A DNA stretch of 64,000 nucleotides, taken from Marthasterias glacialis. Taxonomy: Eukaryota; Echinodermata; Asteroidea; Forcipulatida; Asteriidae. Below, piece after piece: positions 61,101-62,094 of the stretch (the first letter of the stretch is position 1; every line of letters starts with the position of its first letter). The notes below the pieces were generated by a model. That model was not told the DNA's origin. It searched no databases and worked only from the letters and a program-made list of their open reading frames with translations. A program made the position numbers and the translations under genes. The stretch lies in NCBI GenBank assembly GCA_911728455.2, contig OU452228.1, positions 9,224,629 to 9,288,628 on the forward strand, written 5' to 3'.

Positions 61101-62094
61101 AGAGAACAAAAAATCCTGATGCATTTTACCTTTATTGTCTTTACTTTGTTTAGTCAGGGTTTCAAGGTAACAACAATATTCTCACAAACAAATTATTCCG
61201 GCCGTTCTGAGCAAATAATACCATGCCGAGGTACAGAAAATGTTTGTTAATATCGATGTGAAGTGGTTAAAAGGTAATGACACCTCAGGCCATTTTCGAA
61301 TTAGTGTCTGTGACTGGACCACCATGAAGCATAGGATGCCCATAGTAACAGCCGCAACCACCAATCAGACACGGCACAAGTCTGGAAATATCTTTCCAAA
61401 CACCAAGAATGCGGGGCAGCCATTCTGGTTTCTCTACCATCCATGCAACCAAATAGAGTCTAACAAGAGGGCAGTAATACGTAGTCTGATCCCCTTTTGA
61501 CAAAAAAAATAATCAGTATTCATTCTTGCTTGTTGCCCACAAGGAATATGACAAAGTTGGCTGCCATTTATGATAGGTCTCTATACAACAGGATATTAGA
61601 TGTGTAGCAATGGACCCATGGGAGATCATCATGTTGACAATAGCCACTTCAGTAACCTTCTGATATTTGCTTAGTGCATACCTATTGTACAGCCCACATA
61701 GTACAAGAAGCTCATCTGGAATTTGACACTTGGGCTAAAAGAGGTTTCAGAACAATTCTGCCCCAAGGAAGGACCAAAGTTAAATCTGGGAAGAGACACT
61801 GAATACCACCAGATTAAACCTCAGTCTAGTCCTAACTAAATGCATAATGTACAATTCCACATTTTTAGGAAATGTACAATTCTACATTTTTAGGGAATGT
61901 ACGATTCCACATTTTTAGGGAATGTACGATTCCACATTTTTAGGGAATGTACAATTCTACATTTCTAGGGAAATCCTCAATAAAGAGTACCTGCCAATTG
62001 TTGAGCTTGACAGGCTCTCTGGGTTGCCAAGTACCCAGCCAGCCCTTGTCCCGGGTGCACTCATGCTTAGCGGACACACATAGCACTGGGTACC
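6949..62094 (-). CDS. Large IQ-motif protein gene, 30 visible exons, 5' end missing
   Basis: Exons in transcript order: 62,094-61,991; 58,231-58,065; 57,165-57,081; 53,164-52,898; 52,160-51,984; 51,414-51,033; 50,390-50,136; 49,445-49,265; 48,305-48,206; 46,622-46,414; 45,721-45,551; 37,363-37,277; 34,657-34,540; 32,951-32,827; 31,360-31,324; 30,616-30,553; 30,059-28,989; 25,634-25,404; 21,744-21,499; 21,176-21,002; 19,382-19,082; 17,226-17,063; 15,660-15,514; 14,350-14,282; 12,569-12,501; 11,521-11,470; 11,258-11,114; 9,912-9,775; 8,239-8,078; 7,112-6,949. All junctions are GT/AG and phase-compatible, and the total is at least 1,886 residues. The order is: a short charged N-part (1-210), a basic/Ser-Pro-rich disordered body with RPx[S/T]A motifs, an acidic repeat exon (843-1,200), a charged helical part (1,518-1,640), an IQ motif (about 1,664-1,675), an EF-hand-like segment (about 1,740-1,775) and a Lys/Glu tail. 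I infer a cytoskeletal or ciliary scaffold. I do not recognise the gene. Confidence 0.8.
7240..7765. repeat. Diverged tandem units in the last intron
   Basis: Three imperfect units of about 190-250 bp share 'aaaggaaatttcaaaatagta' and 'aaaatggcagacatatgaaatgg'-like blocks. Confidence 0.5.
7768..7991. mobile_element. MITE with AGAACTAGAGGG ends
   Basis: It starts AGAACTAGAGGGCG and ends CTCCCTCTAGTTCT, an inverted pair 224 bp apart. No coding capacity. Confidence 0.7.
8078..8239 (-). CDS. IQ-protein gene, exon 29
   Basis: 54 codons: LTEKEVIEITFMIYVPEGSN, then DTRKSTWLNPLVDGKEARKL. It is ordered, with an aliphatic core, and is probably part of the same C-terminal domain as exon 28. Phase 1 to 1; the donor is GG|GTAAGA. 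Confidence 0.87.
8480..8640 (-). repeat. Tail fragment of tRNA-Leu SINE family A
   Basis: Matches the tail of the SINE at 58,300-58,690 ('aaactttcccagctcccttg', 'gagcataca'). The head is missing. Confidence 0.6.
8640..9640. other. Intron, AT-rich, nothing recognised
   Basis: Between exons 28 and 29. AT-rich sequence with no exon, hairpin or repeat that I can support. Confidence 0.6.
9645..9770. repeat. SINE family C tail
   Basis: It carries 'aacaccgacgtgcgttaagc' and 'aataatattccttatccaag', the shared tail of the family. It abuts the donor of exon 28. Confidence 0.6.
9775..9912 (-). CDS. IQ-protein gene, exon 28 (EF-hand-like)
   Basis: 46 codons that include GDSITIKDLDGFFKECDHFP and SKREIFNAIS. 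The spacing resembles the 'vTvkDl..ff' half of an EF-hand pair, without an obvious Ca2+-ligand loop. Phase 1 to 1; the donor is GTAAGT. Confidence 0.85.
10795..11050. repeat. Minisatellite, about 24-bp unit 'gagatagtaactcactgcgg'
   Basis: About ten degenerate units in the intron between exons 27 and 28, starting 64 bp from the exon 27 donor. A 62-bp piece of it has been copied to 11,958-12,019. Confidence 0.85.
11114..11258 (-). CDS. IQ-protein gene, exon 27 with tandem donors
   Basis: Encodes GSFKGFVKYYSQLMKKIARW and IHLDLWQMDAFMD. Two donors 9 bp apart (AT|GTAAGT at 11,113 and TC|GTAAGA at 11,122) both leave phase 1. The longer form is listed here; the shorter one ends the exon at 11,123 and drops three residues (about RKR). 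Confidence 0.82.
11470..11521 (-). CDS. IQ-protein gene, exon 26 (end of IQ motif)
   Basis: A 52-bp exon. Spliced to exon 25 it gives IQKFVRGWVVR, an exact IQxxxRGxxxR calmodulin/EF-hand light-chain binding helix, followed by a basic SMLEKVKQK. The phase 2 junction splits the motif between two small exons. Confidence 0.88.
11765..11910. repeat. 'caggcctgatac' family repeat
   Basis: Shares 'cccctggtcattgccttggt' with 20,620-20,800. A more diverged relative is at 54,795-54,960. Confidence 0.65.
11927..12050. repeat. 62-bp templated insertion between 31-bp direct repeats
   Basis: Identical 31-bp copies (11,927-11,957 and 12,020-12,050) flank 62 bp that match 10,850-10,911 with one mismatch by eye. 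Confidence 0.85.
12060..12375 (+). mobile_element. Degenerate LINE ORF2 C-terminus
   Basis: Frames on the + strand show a CPCESRQTI-like zinc-finger remnant and then LHGSAGLVKLIDDTLEWLRN, which resembles the 'C.C...E.T..HIL..CP…WL..LD' end of jockey/I-type reverse transcriptases. At least one frameshift and internal stops separate the pieces, so it is a dead fragment. It lies in the intron between exons 25 and 26. Confidence 0.5.
12501..12569 (-). CDS. IQ-protein gene, exon 25 (start of IQ motif)
   Basis: A 69-bp exon encoding LFHGGKRGVTKAQMKKAAIT and then I-Q, the opening residues of the IQ motif, which is completed by the next exon. The donor is GTAAGC. Confidence 0.85.
13063..13418 (+). 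repeat. SINE family A with tRNA-Leu(CAA) head
   Basis: The head reads gtggccgagcggttaag (A box), gactcaagttctgg (the tRNA-Leu CAA anticodon arm) and ggttcgaatcccgg (B box). It is followed by the body 'ccttcggatgggac…taggtccca' and an ATA-rich tail. The acceptor stem does not close, so it is not a working tRNA gene. Confidence 0.85.
13488..13605 (-). repeat. SINE family B, tRNA-like head
   Basis: The minus strand reads ggatagctcagttggtagag (D arm, A box) and ggtttgaatcccgc (B box), then 'ccagtcaatttttctttgtt'. The anticodon arm does not pair. The same body follows at 31,698-31,760, so this is a SINE rather than a tRNA gene. Confidence 0.75.
14282..14350 (-). CDS. IQ-protein gene, exon 24
   Basis: A 69-bp exon encoding QALDNRKALSMLKRIGPSVD. 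Phase 2 to 2; the acceptor is cctttccag and the donor GTAAGT. Confidence 0.82.
14430..15060 (+). repeat. Repeat family D, about 600-700 bp, non-coding
   Basis: Shared landmarks in order: 'aacaaaggttgactgg', 'ttcacccacacaaacagga', 'gaggattacgagacat', 'ctcaatggaggtaagtc', 'gaatctttgttctcttggc', 'ggcaactggtta'. Copies are at 33,070, 35,620, 48,515 and 60,720. No long frame is conserved; class unknown. Confidence 0.8.
15065..15125 (+). repeat. End of the 'gcagcagacttacc' family
   Basis: 'ctctggaacgctaggtggc' then 'agcagacttaccaggtaaat', the same end as at 57,590 and 44,975. It directly abuts the family D copy. Confidence 0.65.
15514..15660 (-). CDS. IQ-protein gene, exon 23
   Basis: Continues the charged helix with aromatic residues (FYKDHLMRKEIALIQRED, DWERNYLSDKMLKDRM). 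Phase 2 to 2; the donor is CA|GTAGGT. Confidence 0.88.
15661..17062 (-). other. Intron 22-23, mostly unrecognised
   Basis: AT-rich sequence. Bases 16,480-16,620 hold a CpG-containing block with TGACGTCA-like and gcatgcgcc motifs that may belong to the repeat at 3,610 and 23,200. Nothing coding was seen. Confidence 0.5.
17063..17226 (-). CDS. IQ-protein gene, exon 22 (charged helix)
   Basis: A strongly helical, Glu/Lys/Arg/Gln-rich segment (EWEAKANQRAQEAK, EYRKELERQERERWEKQQR) of coiled-coil type. It starts the conserved-looking C-terminal third. Phase 0 to 2; the donor is GTAAGA. Confidence 0.88.
17632..17722. repeat. Foldback hairpin, about 38-bp arms
   Basis: 'ctcagtattgaagttgacaa…actaattccc' pairs with 'gggaactagtttgtcaacttccaatacctcag'. 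The arms are nearly perfect around a short loop. Confidence 0.8.
18190..18605. repeat. Tandem array of six hairpin units, about 70 bp each
   Basis: Each unit carries TCCTAGGATAGTT, then a 14-bp spacer, then AACTATCCTAGGA (13-bp arms), followed by 'ttaaaaacaggtgtattcac'. Degenerate units continue left to about 18,030. Located in the intron between exons 21 and 22. Confidence 0.88.
19082..19382 (-). CDS. IQ-protein gene, exon 21
   Basis: 100 codons, Ser/Arg-rich, with QRPSSAPTS and SRPSSARVD (two RPxSA motifs) and KEWKGRPLPMFGAAKD at the end. The acceptor is cttttcacag and the donor GTG|GTGAGT. Confidence 0.85.
19930..20186. mobile_element. MITE with about 40-bp terminal inverted repeats
   Basis: It starts ccaaagattatagagcgccg and ends cggcgctctataatctttgg. 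The arms match for about 40 bp. An inner inverted pair (gccatttcggcaagtg / cacttgccgaaatggc) adds a second stem. No coding capacity. Confidence 0.85.
20620..20805. mobile_element. 'caggcctgata' inverted-end element
   Basis: It begins caggcctgata and ends with the near-complement tcaggcctgtata. The interior is shared with 11,765-11,910. Confidence 0.65.
21002..21176 (-). CDS. IQ-protein gene, exon 20
   Basis: 58 codons: SDSPMTIVLQANLDHLQETG, then WSEGPPEPPASVDD. The open frame continues past the end, but the strong GG|GTACGT donor and the phase 2 entry of the next exon fix the boundary at 21,002. Confidence 0.78.
21499..21744 (-). CDS. IQ-protein gene, exon 19 (SP/TP-rich)
   Basis: 82 codons, dense in proline-directed sites: MSPA, LTPRGTPRNSPTVSPRG, PAPSRDMSPAG. 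This pattern is typical of microtubule-associated, phosphoregulated linkers, which I infer here. Phase 1 to 1; the donor is GTGAGT. Confidence 0.85.
21868..22275 (+). repeat. SINE family A, full-length diverged copy
   Basis: The tRNA-Leu head (gctcaagttctgatg) is degraded. The body has 'ccataattgcttcatccttc' and the tail 'aagcactttgagatgcc' with an ATTATT-rich end. Confidence 0.75.
22276..24120 (-). other. Intron 18-19, left part
   Basis: Bases 23,126-23,430 hold a GGGC(C/A)CAATTTCATGG foldback with a TGACGTC block nested in it. The remainder is AT-rich with no exon seen. Confidence 0.5.
23126..23430. mobile_element. GGGCCCAATTTCAT-family foldback, nested
   Basis: It starts gggcacaatttcatggcact and ends gcgcagagttcctaaaactgggcccc. 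The middle (23,195-23,395) matches the CpG-rich repeat at 3,610-3,840 in inverted orientation. Confidence 0.6.
24122..24600. mobile_element. 389-bp insertion into a dispersed repeat, with 5-bp target duplication
   Basis: The host sequence 'tttgaaactttgcatggtgg…caatctagtaagg' is interrupted at 24,168 by an element starting CAGGGCTCACCC and ending AAGGCCTG at 24,556. TAAGG is duplicated (24,163-24,167 and 24,557-24,561). The uninterrupted site is seen five times at 46.8-47.1 kb. Confidence 0.85.
25404..25634 (-). CDS. IQ-protein gene, exon 18
   Basis: 77 codons with two motifs, NRPKSANPR and GRPASAQVG, and a short hydrophobic strand (SVFTIEI). The acceptor follows an A/T-interrupted pyrimidine tract (ttttttttcttgtgtgggccag). 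Phase 1 to 1. Confidence 0.85.
25727..25742. repeat. Poly-C run
   Basis: A homopolymer C run of about 16 bases, a likely assembly weak point, near exon 18. Confidence 0.9.
25743..27050 (-). other. Intron 17-18, left part
   Basis: AT-rich, with a short GA microsatellite near 26,308 and a G-run near 26,540. No exon or repeat family is recognised. Confidence 0.5.
27060..27490. repeat. Dyad-rich tandem array 'gtgagcttcaaagttcac'
   Basis: About six to seven units of roughly 64 bp alternate 'gtgagcttcaaagttcactc' with 'caagtgagtttgaaagctcac'. Each half is partly self-complementary. Confidence 0.8.
27802..28150. mobile_element. MITE with 19-bp perfect ends, 3' end duplicated
   Basis: AAAGGGAAATTACATCATT at the left matches the exact reverse complement at 28,132-28,150. 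The right end plus about 42 bp of flank is repeated once more at 28,193-28,255. Confidence 0.85.
28600..28860. repeat. GGGCCCAATTTCAT-family end plus 'ccatggttttgaaaatggcc' repeat
   Basis: 'gcagctatatgaaattgggccc' at 28,690-28,711 is the family end. The following 'aagccaatgccatggttttg' block recurs at 45,380-45,430. Confidence 0.55.
28989..30059 (-). CDS. IQ-protein gene, large acidic exon 17 with internal repeats
   Basis: The longest exon (357 codons), extremely acidic and Ser/Asn/Gln-rich, poor in hydrophobics. Four 24-residue repeats (EGASNPED(I/V)S.(Q/K)SNA.DPQH.PD) lie at about 29,392-29,693. Each is 72 bp, so copy changes keep frame. The rest is a Glu/Asp/Ser tail ending NGHQERDRDEEIRQG. 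It is probably intrinsically disordered. The acceptor is tttcttcag and the donor CAAG|GTACCG. Confidence 0.88.
29392..29693 (-). repeat. Coding minisatellite, 72-bp unit, four copies
   Basis: Near-identical 72-bp units inside exon 17 encode the 24-residue acidic repeat. The outer units are more diverged than the two inner ones. Confidence 0.9.
30415..30530 (+). repeat. LINE/SINE-type 3' tail
   Basis: 'ggcactatataaatgtctta' followed by ATT-rich sequence, the usual tail of L2/V-SINE-like elements. It ends within 25 bp of the donor of exon 16. Confidence 0.5.
30553..30616 (-). CDS. IQ-protein gene, exon 16
   Basis: 64 bp encoding EFEASPPSMEYMSFTGPVKL. The acceptor is aatctgcag and the donor A|GTGAGA. 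Phase 0 to 1. Confidence 0.75.
30984..31236. mobile_element. Complete GGGCCCAATTTCATGGCTCT MITE
   Basis: The ends are a perfect inverted repeat over at least 24 bp (through ctgcttac). The 253-bp body is CpG-rich and full of 'cgcttacg' and 'gcgcagaat' motifs that pair internally. Fragments of the family are at 13,905, 23,126, 28,690, 36,805, 46,360 and 62,330. Confidence 0.85.
31324..31360 (-). CDS. IQ-protein gene, 37-bp micro-exon 15
   Basis: Encodes only TRMGGPGYYLEE between a ttttcacag acceptor and a GAG|GTAATC donor. It is too short for ORF finders. Phase 2 in and 0 out fit both neighbours, so inclusion keeps frame; skipping it would shift the frame. Confidence 0.7.
31698..31760 (-). repeat. 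SINE family B fragment
   Basis: 'aacaaagaaaagttgactgg' with the B-box complement 'gggacttgaacctg'. Matches 13,495-13,550. Confidence 0.65.
31920..32110 (-). repeat. SINE family C
   Basis: Tail 'acaccggtgtgtgttaagca' and head 'ctagagcagatgtcttacca' with B-box complement 'gggatttgaacccta'. The orientation is antisense to the tRNA-like head. Confidence 0.75.
32827..32951 (-). CDS. IQ-protein gene, exon 14
   Basis: 41 codons that include a triple Met (SLASMMMIQHLG). The acceptor is gttttag and the donor GTAAGG. Phase 0 to 2, joining the micro-exon. Confidence 0.75.
33070..33600 (+). repeat. Repeat family D interrupted by a LINE-type tail
   Basis: Family D landmarks resume at 'acccacacaaagagaacaga' after an insertion (about 33,254-33,449). 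The insertion ends 'aatgtgattgaataaaatga' plus an (ATGAA)n run, a truncated non-LTR element tail. A short repeated 'accca' flanks it. Confidence 0.7.
34540..34657 (-). CDS. IQ-protein gene, exon 13
   Basis: 39 residues, basic and Ser-rich, with RSAGSSSAGYRPRTATEPS holding one RPxTA motif. The acceptor is ttttttatag and the donor GTCAGT. Confidence 0.8.
34840..34985 (+). repeat. SINE family C fragment
   Basis: 'ggtgatctagtggctagcca' then 'tctgctctagaatgcgtggg', the tRNA-like head, with a partial tail to the left. Confidence 0.6.
35620..36225 (+). repeat. Repeat family D copy
   Basis: All landmarks are present from 'ggaacaaaggtcgcccgg' to 'ggggcaactggtta'. It is the most complete copy, with no coding frame across it. 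Confidence 0.8.
37277..37363 (-). CDS. IQ-protein gene, exon 12, with a weak acceptor beside a foldback repeat
   Basis: An 87-bp exon encoding NFDNETRWRDDGFGNPTYYQ. The frame demands the acceptor tttttatgggaag|g, which has a poor pyrimidine tract. The other AG (gaaacag) gives the wrong phase. A foldback repeat begins about 22 bp upstream of the exon and may have displaced the original tract. Confidence 0.7.
37386..37738. mobile_element. Foldback element with a 67-codon ORF
   Basis: Imperfect arms of about 105 bp (from 37,386, and inverted to 37,738) share 'tgcgagtaagatttg', 'tctggtacaat' and 'gtgaatgctcag'. A + strand frame (37,489-37,692) reads KLLHSYIKDNKQPYTICDKK…ADLEVALQKLALEPCD and ends in the right arm. 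It could be the decayed core of a transposase-type gene or chance; no family is recognised. Confidence 0.65.
38003..38577 (+). repeat. Left LTR of the BEL/Pao element
   Basis: 575 bp, TG…CA ends extended to a 7-bp inverted pair. The match to the right LTR is at a constant offset of 6,200 bp, so no length difference exists between them. Confidence 0.95.
38625..44162 (+). CDS. BEL/Pao Gag-Pol polyprotein
   Basis: A single frame of about 1,845 residues if it starts at the first ATG (38,625); the frame is open from 38,592. The domains in order are: a helical gag region with a DUF1759-like core (LRLPVFDGDVRQYPRF, about 220-400); a zinc knuckle (CFCCLNRGHRVTDC, about 465-478); a retroviral-type aspartic protease (LWDGCATSSLV, about 545); reverse transcriptase with YVDD (about 968); an RNase H-like part (FSDGSEQAFGAVAY, about 1,163); the integrase HHCC finger (about 1,470-1,506); the integrase core (DLFGPF near 1,537, YSDGGSQL near 1,600, WQNGVTEVLIKG near 1,650); and a DUF5641-type C-terminus. 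The family is known to process one Gag-Pol precursor with its own protease. No envelope gene is seen. Confidence 0.95.
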   Translation: MADVEAKKRRSIAKARFTRICRSLDAAIEQQKPQRHLDIINTDLKAAWETVCARHDEMLMLSDVDDADHNTWILDLELVYYETREKISEGRSDAVKDELNEREENEMQKAIIKARTLRNTHGADLEQLCSEVGHSIETGSKGALQSLKKNLDRLMELTKLAHINYIGVLPADQAEDEIKWLCAMRVMHNHSSDKIGKFLDSFAAHVPSNTKEEKKTKGIQLEKLRLPVFDGDVRQYPRFKSDFDKFVRPEITSDQAAFVLRRSLGKKPLQIVGAIDENVSEMWERLDERYGDPIRMADVIMKEFERTRAMRDGDDKKFVEFVDVIERSYSDLAKMGMEKEMSNTRVISDIEQRLPPVIRREWSRSLYDETKNIDRSDRFPALLEFLIREKKSVEYETSEIRSCSVTPRANINVAEIEGKDDNVKHNAPRRCLIHDVGKHSTAECRSFVGMSLEEKAKLVKEKGACFCCLNRGHRVTDCRRKKRCGVLDCVRLHHPTLHDTTGNSSSLFTSTTAVNNHNVTSTTKNEACLLQLMKIRVGSGHMNVLWDGCATSSLVTNNAAKAARLKGTPIRVSITKVGGVTEEVESFSYTVPLQDRQGYIIPILAYGIDRITADIKGIEVKHVSKLFKGIHPEDLKRPHGQVDLLVGYDYAGYHPIRLRAVDHLLVLENRFGRCLGGRHPTIRERTEQVLTTAAMIHHVSTCCLDDFMKLESMGVECKPRCGSCKCGKCPIGSKDYTLKEERELALIEQNLKFCGTYWEAEYPWIKDPRELPDNKKVAFATLKALERRLGHDQEKAKVYDAQVNDMLERGVAREVSEREMKEYQGPVHYIAHHEVLKPESQSTPVRIVFNSSANYKGHVLNDYWAKGPDVMNSLLGVLLRFRENETALMGDIRKMYHSISITNKDQHCHRFLWRSMQTDLEPRTYCMTVVSMGDRPSGTIAAVALRKTAELGKGKLPQAALTVKRNVYVDDILESVSGIDVAHKTASEIELLIKPGNFKIKGWTFSCRDDHTFDTDTTSREWSCKEDSEKVLGISWNPKEDAFHFVTKVNFAAKKKKIRQGPDLTEDQIPAGIPGILTKRMCLSQVNGIYDPLGLVAPFTVKAKILLRKLWGSKLNWDDALPETMREEWINFFRELFDVSKINFSRCIKPDGVDTREKPNLVVFSDGSEQAFGAVAYIQWPLQSGEYSCHLVASKNRIAPIDIVSIVRLELCGAVLNKRLTCFIKKEMRLEFGREFHIIDSEIVRSMIQKQSYGFKTFVATRIGEIQEATEPQDWWWCSGALNVADFITRGKKPVEIGPQSIWQLGPEFLRIPAEQWPIEQTCRDGSLPERVKVVMVAATKEVDTLSRRIDVNKYSSYTKLLRVTARVLAMFADKTLSSAAKILDARDIEKAELFWIREAQRPLMKLFKEDRRSFDKRYASLGPKIRHDGVIIVGERANRHVHFSYNEQEIPLLPYHDVFTKLYAAYVHSRGHPGVQTTISKIRSKYWVINLYKMVKSIRYHCVPCRRQERDSSGQVMGQLPIERLKPSPPWTYVGVDLFGPFVTRGEVNKRARGKAYGVVFNCFTTRAVHIDLSVDYSTAGFIQVLRRFVSIRGYPSQIYSDGGSQLVAASKELRQVRESWNQESLREFGIVNGMSWKFSAADSPWQNGVTEVLIKGIKKAICHAIGDQVLQFHELQTVCFEVANLVNERPIGRHPSDPEDGTYLCPNNLLLGRATSRIPSGPWKETSNPRHRVEFIQNVIKAFWTKWTRDYFPSLIVRQKWHHEKRNLRIGDVVLVQDSNAIRGKWRMGLIGEVYPDDKGNVRNVQVKLKNPESDQRRGVNYTLLQRAVQRLIVLVPSDNEID
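44203..44777 (+). repeat. Right LTR of the BEL/Pao element
   Basis: 575 bp, 40 bases after the polyprotein stop. Looks identical to the left LTR. Confidence 0.95.
44795..44890. repeat. Hairpin beside the BEL target site
   Basis: Arms of about 45 bp ('catgtgataaaccatccact…ttataagtgt' with its inverted partner) around a short loop. It starts about 12 bp from the target duplication, so the element inserted next to a pre-existing palindrome. Confidence 0.8.
44970..45085. repeat. 'gcagcagacttacc' family element
   Basis: Left end 'agcagcagacttaccaggta', right end 'tatgtctgctgcc' inverted. A short member of the family seen at 57,580. Confidence 0.6.
45551..45721 (-). CDS. IQ-protein gene, exon 11
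   Basis: 57 codons, more ordered (PIILLPETSQYTVHFRKNDR, DPYIPYAISRQGRVV). It is the last exon before the 8.2-kb intron that carries the BEL element. The donor is GTAAGC. Confidence 0.85.
46414..46622 (-). CDS. IQ-protein gene, exon 10
   Basis: Proline/serine-rich, with HPRPQSAKTASPTSPPPDRG holding one RPxSA motif and several SP sites. The acceptor is tatccttacag and the donor GTAGGT. Confidence 0.85.
46785..47115. repeat. 68-bp minisatellite, five units
   Basis: Unit 'ggatttgaaactttgcatgg…tggagatacaatctagtaag…accatgtacatgagta'. It is an amplified piece of the dispersed repeat also present, interrupted, at 24.1-24.6 kb. Confidence 0.9.
47495..48010. repeat. 61-bp minisatellite, about nine units
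   Basis: Unit 'ttttttgcacagagcttctc', then 'tgatgcgagatacgacctta' and 'ttacaaaatcaacaaacaac'. Short frames across it are by-products of the unit. Confidence 0.9.
48206..48305 (-). CDS. IQ-protein gene, exon 9
   Basis: A 100-bp exon that encodes a likely helix (EKTVKFEAVVDLANQVGDHL). Phase 2 to 0; the donor is GTAGGA. Confidence 0.8.
48515..49010 (+). repeat. Repeat family D copy
   Basis: From 'agcaaaggtcgctcagacat' through 'gctcaatggaggtaagtcag' to 'ggattccggcagttctg'. Confidence 0.75.
49265..49445 (-). CDS. IQ-protein gene, exon 8
   Basis: 60 codons, including SLEQFYEMTERHSPQPRPSS and a KSPVRGYIP stretch with SP/SR sites. The donor is AG|GTAGGC; phase 1 to 2. Confidence 0.85.
49545..49760 (-). 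repeat. SINE family C, well preserved
   Basis: Tail 'caacaccgatgtgtgatgag', then the head complement with 'gggatttgaaccaccgaccc' and 'cttaaccacaagaccactga'. Confidence 0.8.
50136..50390 (-). CDS. IQ-protein gene, exon 7
   Basis: 85 codons with SSRPKTAED near the start, then a charged helix (LQKWKDFQERQHYG) and a Gly/aromatic stretch. Phase 1 to 1; the donor is GTAAGT. Confidence 0.85.
50450..50640 (+). repeat. Dispersed repeat shared with 760-1,060
   Basis: 'gttgggtcacatatagtgca' and 'atactggtctttgacaatta' match the copy near the left end. Confidence 0.65.
50820..50995. repeat. Inverted pair of SINE family C tails
   Basis: 'aaccaatgtgtgtaaaacac…tactcagtactttcc' faces 'cagtactgagtatacagtgc…acacattggtg'. 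The two tails meet head to head and form a large palindrome. Confidence 0.75.
51033..51414 (-). CDS. IQ-protein gene, exon 6
   Basis: 127 codons, low-complexity Ser/Asp/His-rich, then a more ordered end (ILKYKHPISSLVNPVARIQF…SPIKLQMHIDVP). It leaves in phase 1 at a perfect GTAAGT. Confidence 0.85.
51984..52160 (-). CDS. IQ-protein gene, exon 5
   Basis: A phase 0-0 exon of 59 residues, Ser/Pro-rich, with QRPSSALG near the end. The acceptor is gatctgtag and the donor AAT|GTAAGA. Confidence 0.85.
52530..52818 (-). repeat. SINE family A, antisense
   Basis: 'ttgttcaaggacacaagtgt', 'ggattcgaacctac' (B box complement) and 'cagaacttgagtcc' (anticodon-arm complement). Confidence 0.75.
52898..53164 (-). 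CDS. IQ-protein gene, exon 4 (basic, first RPxTA motif)
   Basis: Encodes 89 residues: a very basic stretch (EKRKHKKVAFQ, KARKRQQ) that could act as a nuclear localisation or microtubule-binding patch, an acidic turn, then QRPVTAPAG. The donor is the weak AAG|GTAAAT. Confidence 0.85.
53230..53720 (+). repeat. SINE family C split by a MITE
   Basis: Two family C segments: a tail near 53,245-53,310, then a head 'ggtggtctagtggtaagaca' with 'gggtttgaatcccacc' and a second tail to 53,720. The first is interrupted at 53,311. Confidence 0.75.
53311..53461. mobile_element. 151-bp MITE, TTA target duplication
   Basis: Perfect 15-bp ends AGGCTGGTTTATAGT / ACTATAAACCAGCCT, flanked by TTA (53,308-53,310 and 53,462-53,464). 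The 3-bp T/A target is of PIF/Harbinger type. It sits inside a SINE tail, so it is younger than that SINE. Confidence 0.85.
53722..54640 (-). other. Intron 3-4, middle part
   Basis: AT-rich, with an (AT)n run near 54,127-54,140. A block 'ccacaaaggaaactgactga…gtacatt' is repeated at 53,920 and 54,220. No exon was seen. Confidence 0.5.
54640..54800 (+). repeat. SINE family C fragment
   Basis: 'tctgctctaatatgtggggg', 'gagtttgaatcccatcc' and the tail 'gtatacagtcagtgtgaggg'. Confidence 0.65.
55595..55830. mobile_element. 'gtgtgaaaaggc' MITE fragment
   Basis: Shares 'ggttttgacccgcg'-like and 'cctcaacccacctcctga' blocks in inverted orientation with 56,539-56,861. It ends atagtgtgaaaaggc. Confidence 0.65.
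56539..56861. mobile_element. 323-bp MITE with AGGCCTTTTCACAC ends
   Basis: AGGCCTTTTCACACTACGAA at the left pairs with the right end with one mismatch in 20. TAT is duplicated outside (56,536-56,538 and 56,862-56,864). The interior repeats 'ttttcacac' and 'cgatccgtgt' motifs. Confidence 0.85.
57081..57165 (-). CDS. IQ-protein gene, exon 3
   Basis: The 85-bp exon encodes KQKEDLKKVYQWYQTNKSVL, continuing the helical region. The downstream in-frame alternative acceptor (CTACAG) would break the phase, so 57,165 is preferred. The donor is CCT|GTAAGT. Confidence 0.75.
57578..57740. mobile_element. Foldback MITE 'gctagatggcagcagac'
   Basis: 'ggagactttggaacgctaga…tggcagcagacttacc' pairs with 'cgttagtctgctgccatcta…gcatcctcaaaagtctccc'. 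The arms are about 60 bp and the loop is short. Confidence 0.85.
57755..57925. mobile_element. Possible MITE with 'tagaccgttccggc' ends
   Basis: 'tagaccgttccggc' at 57,763 and 'gccggaacagtcta' at 57,904 form an imperfect inverted pair. The interior is CpG-rich, with cggtcaaactcggtcacac. Confidence 0.6.
58065..58231 (-). CDS. IQ-protein gene, exon 2 (helical)
   Basis: The acceptor is taccccaactacag and the donor AC|GTAAGT. The 55 residues predict as amphipathic helices (NALVQAVEKFNREL, WEDQQFFRILVRMMHEVTT) with regularly spaced aromatic and leucine positions. This is the most ordered N-terminal segment, perhaps a small helical-bundle domain. Confidence 0.75.
58300..58690 (-). repeat. SINE family A, full length, antisense
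   Basis: Head complement 'gggaatcgaacccacact', 'cagaacttgagtctgatg' and 'accactctgccac'. The tail is at 58,310-58,370 (agcacgcattctagtagcta). It inserted 70 bp from the acceptor of exon 2. Confidence 0.85.
59105..59310. repeat. 'ctcagagcagaa' short tandem and inverted repeats
   Basis: Three direct 'gctcagagcagaa..gactta' units and one inverted copy ('taagtcctctctgctctgag'). Confidence 0.65.
59480..60570 (-). other. Intron 1-2, unrecognised part
   Basis: AT-rich. Bases 60,118-60,185 share 'gggcctacagccctcagt' and 'cttctgaatcct' with 6,768-6,800, another dispersed repeat. No exon was seen. Confidence 0.5.
60720..61215 (+). repeat. Repeat family D, diverged copy
   Basis: Landmarks 'ggttattgtgtaaccccgat', 'aaagaggattaagagcgac' and 'gggaggtaagtccgagtgaa' are recognisable; more degraded than the other copies. 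Confidence 0.65.
61846..61970. repeat. 25-bp minisatellite, five units
   Basis: 'aatgtacaattccacatttt' plus 'taggg', five near-identical units that stop 20 bp from the donor of the first visible exon. Confidence 0.9.
61991..62094 (-). CDS. IQ-protein gene, first visible exon
   Basis: The acceptor is ttttgtgtcag and the donor CAG|GTACTC. It encodes 34 residues (YPVLCVSAKHEC…WLGTWQPREP…NNWQ), unusually rich in Trp and Cys. It enters in phase 2, so at least one upstream exon is missing, probably beyond 64,000. It leaves in phase 0, matching the next exon. A 25-bp minisatellite begins 20 bases past its donor. This is the weakest exon of the model, because only splice signals and phase support it. 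Confidence 0.6.
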